DNA of 64,000 nucleotides, taken from assembly GCF_017832355.1 (NCBI RefSeq), contig NZ_JAFIBY010000005.1:372001-436000 (forward strand), in the 5' to 3' direction. The translations under genes and the position numbers were made by a program. Below, piece by piece: positions 62,197 through 64,000 of the stretch. Below the pieces are notes generated by a model, which worked only from the letters and a program-made list of their open reading frames with translations, ran no database searches and was not told the DNA's origin. The stretch is from Serratia sp. PL17. GTDB taxonomy: Bacteria > Pseudomonadota > Gammaproteobacteria > Enterobacterales > Enterobacteriaceae. Numbering within the stretch: position 1 is the first letter of the stretch; each line of letters opens with the position of its first letter.

Positions 62197-63936
62197 ATGT
62201 TGATCCTGATACTGGCTTATCTCGGCGGCATTCTGACCATCGCCAGTCCGTGCATACTGCCGGTGCTGCCGTTCATTTTCTCGCGTGCCGATCGCCCTTT
62301 CTTACGCTCCGGTTTGCCGATGCTGGTGGGCATGGCGCTGACCTTTGCGCTGTTTGCCACGCTGGCGGCCGTCGGCGGTGGCTGGGTTGTGGCGGCCAAT
62401 CAATATGGTCGCTGGCTGGCGTTGATCCTGATGGCGGTATTTGGCATCACCTTACTGTTTCCGTCGGTTGCCGAACGCGTGATGCACCCATTGGTATCGG
62501 CCGGTAATCGCCTGTCTGACAAGATTGCGGCAGACAAACAGCACCAGGTTGGCTCGTCGTTGCTGCTGGGTATCGCCACTGGCCTGCTCTGGGCACCTTG
62601 TGCCGGCCCTATTCTCGGTCTGGTTTTGACAGGAGCGGCATTGCAAGGGGCTAACGTCGGCTCAACATTGTTGCTATTGGCCTATGCCGCAGGGGCAGCG
62701 ACGTCGCTGGCATTGGCATTGTTGATCGGCGGTAAGGTATTTAGCGCCATGAAACGCTCACTGGGCGCTGGTGAATGGATCCGACGGGGACTGGGGGTGG
62801 CAATGCTCGTGGGGGTAGTGGCGATTGCCCTTGGCCTGGATACCACGGTGTTGGCACGTCTTTCCGCGGCGTCGACGGGGGGAATTGAACAGCGGTTAGT
62901 ACAGACATTGACGCCCGCTACCACGCCGGTGCGACCTCCGGTGCAAACGGCAGTCGACGCTCAACCGATGTTGGATGACCTGGGCGAGATGCCGTCCCTG
63001 TCAGGGGCTGTACAGTGGTTGAATTCCCCACCGCTGACGACAGAGTCCCTGCGTGGCAAGGTGGTCCTGGTCGATTTCTGGACCTACTCCTGCATCAACT
63101 GCTTGCGCTCTCTGCCTTACGTGAAGGCCTGGGCGGAGAAATACCGCGATCAGGGGCTGGTAGTGATTGGTGTACATGCGCCGGAATTTGCCTTCGAGAG
63201 AGATATTGGCAATGTCACCAAAGAGGCGAAAAAACTGGGTATCGACTACCCGATCGCTATCGATAACAACTACAGCATCTGGCGCGCGTTCAACAATCAA
63301 TATTGGCCTGCGCACTATTTTATCGATGCCACCGGGCATATTCGTTACCAGCATTTTGGTGAAGGCGACTATGCGCAATCTGAGCGGGTGATTCAGGAAC
63401 TGCTGCGCCAGGCTGGGGCAAAAAATATCAGCACGGCCGTTAGCCAGGTTGCCGGGCAGGGCGTTGAACAGGCGGCGGGCAATCAGGCTGATATCTCACC
63501 AGAAACCTATCTGGGTTACGCGCGGGCGCAAAACTTTGCTTCCGGCGAGGCCGCTCAAGACCGGAGCGCCAGCTATGTCGTGCCGGCAAGTTTACCGCTC
63601 AATGATTGGGGGTTGGTGGGGAATTGGACGGTTGGTGAAGAAAACGTGATGTTGAATGCCCCTCAAGGGCGCATCGTCTACCGCTTCCATGCGCGTGATC
63701 TGCATTTGGTGCTAGGCCCGAACACCGGGGGTAAACCGGTCGCGTTCAAAGTGACGCTGGATGGCAAAGCACCCGGTGAAATGCACGGCACGGATGTGAC
63801 ACCGGACGGTCGCGGCGTGGTCACCGATCAGCGTCTCTACCAGCTGATTCGGCAAACAGACGGCGCTGGAGAACACACCTTCAGTATTGAATTTGAACAG
63901 GCAGGGGTTGCTGCCTACGCCTTTACTTTCGGTTAA
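62197..63936 (+). CDS. DipZ-type protein: CcdA membrane domain fused to thioredoxin-like domain
   Basis: 579 residues. The N-terminal CcdA/DsbD-beta-like domain has about six membrane segments with cysteines in ASPCILPVLPF and LWAPCAGPILG. A TlpA-like periplasmic thioredoxin domain has the CxxC pair at about C299/C302 (WTYSCINCLRSLPY). A C-terminal beta-rich domain (NWTVGEENVML onward) matches DipZ proteins. It should carry electrons from cytoplasmic thioredoxin to periplasmic partners, here most likely the adjacent MsrB. Confidence 0.9.
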   Translation: MLILILAYLGGILTIASPCILPVLPFIFSRADRPFLRSGLPMLVGMALTFALFATLAAVGGGWVVAANQYGRWLALILMAVFGITLLFPSVAERVMHPLVSAGNRLSDKIAADKQHQVGSSLLLGIATGLLWAPCAGPILGLVLTGAALQGANVGSTLLLLAYAAGAATSLALALLIGGKVFSAMKRSLGAGEWIRRGLGVAMLVGVVAIALGLDTTVLARLSAASTGGIEQRLVQTLTPATTPVRPPVQTAVDAQPMLDDLGEMPSLSGAVQWLNSPPLTTESLRGKVVLVDFWTYSCINCLRSLPYVKAWAEKYRDQGLVVIGVHAPEFAFERDIGNVTKEAKKLGIDYPIAIDNNYSIWRAFNNQYWPAHYFIDATGHIRYQHFGEGDYAQSERVIQELLRQAGAKNISTAVSQVAGQGVEQAAGNQADISPETYLGYARAQNFASGEAAQDRSASYVVPASLPLNDWGLVGNWTVGEENVMLNAPQGRIVYRFHARDLHLVLGPNTGGKPVAFKVTLDGKAPGEMHGTDVTPDGRGVVTDQRLYQLIRQTDGAGEHTFSIEFEQAGVAAYAFTFG

Positions 63937-63952
63937 TCCAGTGGTGAATATG

Positions 63953-64000
63953 ATGAAACGTTCAAACAGGTTAGGCATGTTGTTGCGATCTTATGCCATC
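63953..64000 (+). CDS. Start of a further gene (truncated by window edge)
   Basis: Sixteen open codons (MKRSNRLGMLLRSYAI) run off the right edge, starting 14 bases after the DipZ-type gene on the same strand. An ATG three bases earlier is an alternative. It may be the third gene of the msrB operon (an msrA would fit), but nothing in the visible part proves it. Confidence 0.35.
   Translation, partial: MKRSNRLGMLLRSYAI

Overview
The window looks like core chromosome from a member of the Enterobacterales, most likely Serratia. That placement is an inference from three things: nearly every protein reads as a close homologue of an E. coli protein, base composition is moderately GC-rich, and the intergenic spaces carry 127-bp ERIC repeats. 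I see no rRNA or tRNA genes, no CRISPR array, no prophage and no insertion sequence. Genes are tightly packed and mostly in the same small operons as in E. coli.

Layout. 1-2662 (minus strand): gshB (cut by the window edge), rsmE, endA, sprT. 3014-5698: class I fumarase and a Rob-like AraC regulator. 5622-12047: an accessory molybdenum-hydroxylase locus, with xdhC and mocA (minus) facing a three-gene operon (Tat-exported molybdopterin subunit, 2x[2Fe-2S] subunit, triheme cytochrome c). 12115-24953: aroP, then pdhR-aceE-aceF, lpd and acnB. 25061-37712: a DUF1471 gene, yacL, speE-speD, yacC, cueO, hpt, can, yadGH, yadE, panD, panC-panB. 37883-39900: qseBC. 39927-47549: folK-pcnB, gluQ, dksA, sfsA-thpR, hrpB. 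47771-56469: mrcB and fhuACDB. 56752-57370: a HigBA-type toxin-antitoxin pair. 57470-61497: metK and, divergently, yqgB-speA. 61683-end: a Tat-exported MsrB, a DipZ-type CcdA-thioredoxin protein and the start of another gene.

In E. coli the aroP-to-fhuB genes lie near 2.5-4 min, whereas gshB-rsmE-endA-sprT and metK-speA are neighbours near 66 min. Here the first group sits between sprT and metK, so two regions of the ancestral map are joined.

The genes cover pyruvate-to-TCA flux (pdhR, aceEF, lpd, acnB, fumarase), polyamines (metK and speD/speE/speA share S-adenosylmethionine and putrescine), pantothenate and folate synthesis, copper and iron handling, envelope synthesis and periplasmic redox repair.

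The most interesting signal lies between lpd and acnB (21470-21950). A minus-strand transcript unit encodes a 35-residue peptide with a hydrophobic N-terminus, a strong ribosome site and its own terminator. Facing it is a candidate ~105-nt small RNA with a promoter, a hairpin and a terminator. The 5' end of this RNA can pair over about 20-22 contiguous positions with the peptide mRNA leader. This is the architecture of divergently encoded type I toxin-antitoxin loci. Other notable features are ERIC elements that abut or supply the stop codons of several genes, a long speA leader with small ORFs, an AUU start for pcnB, and paired PdhR-type operators.
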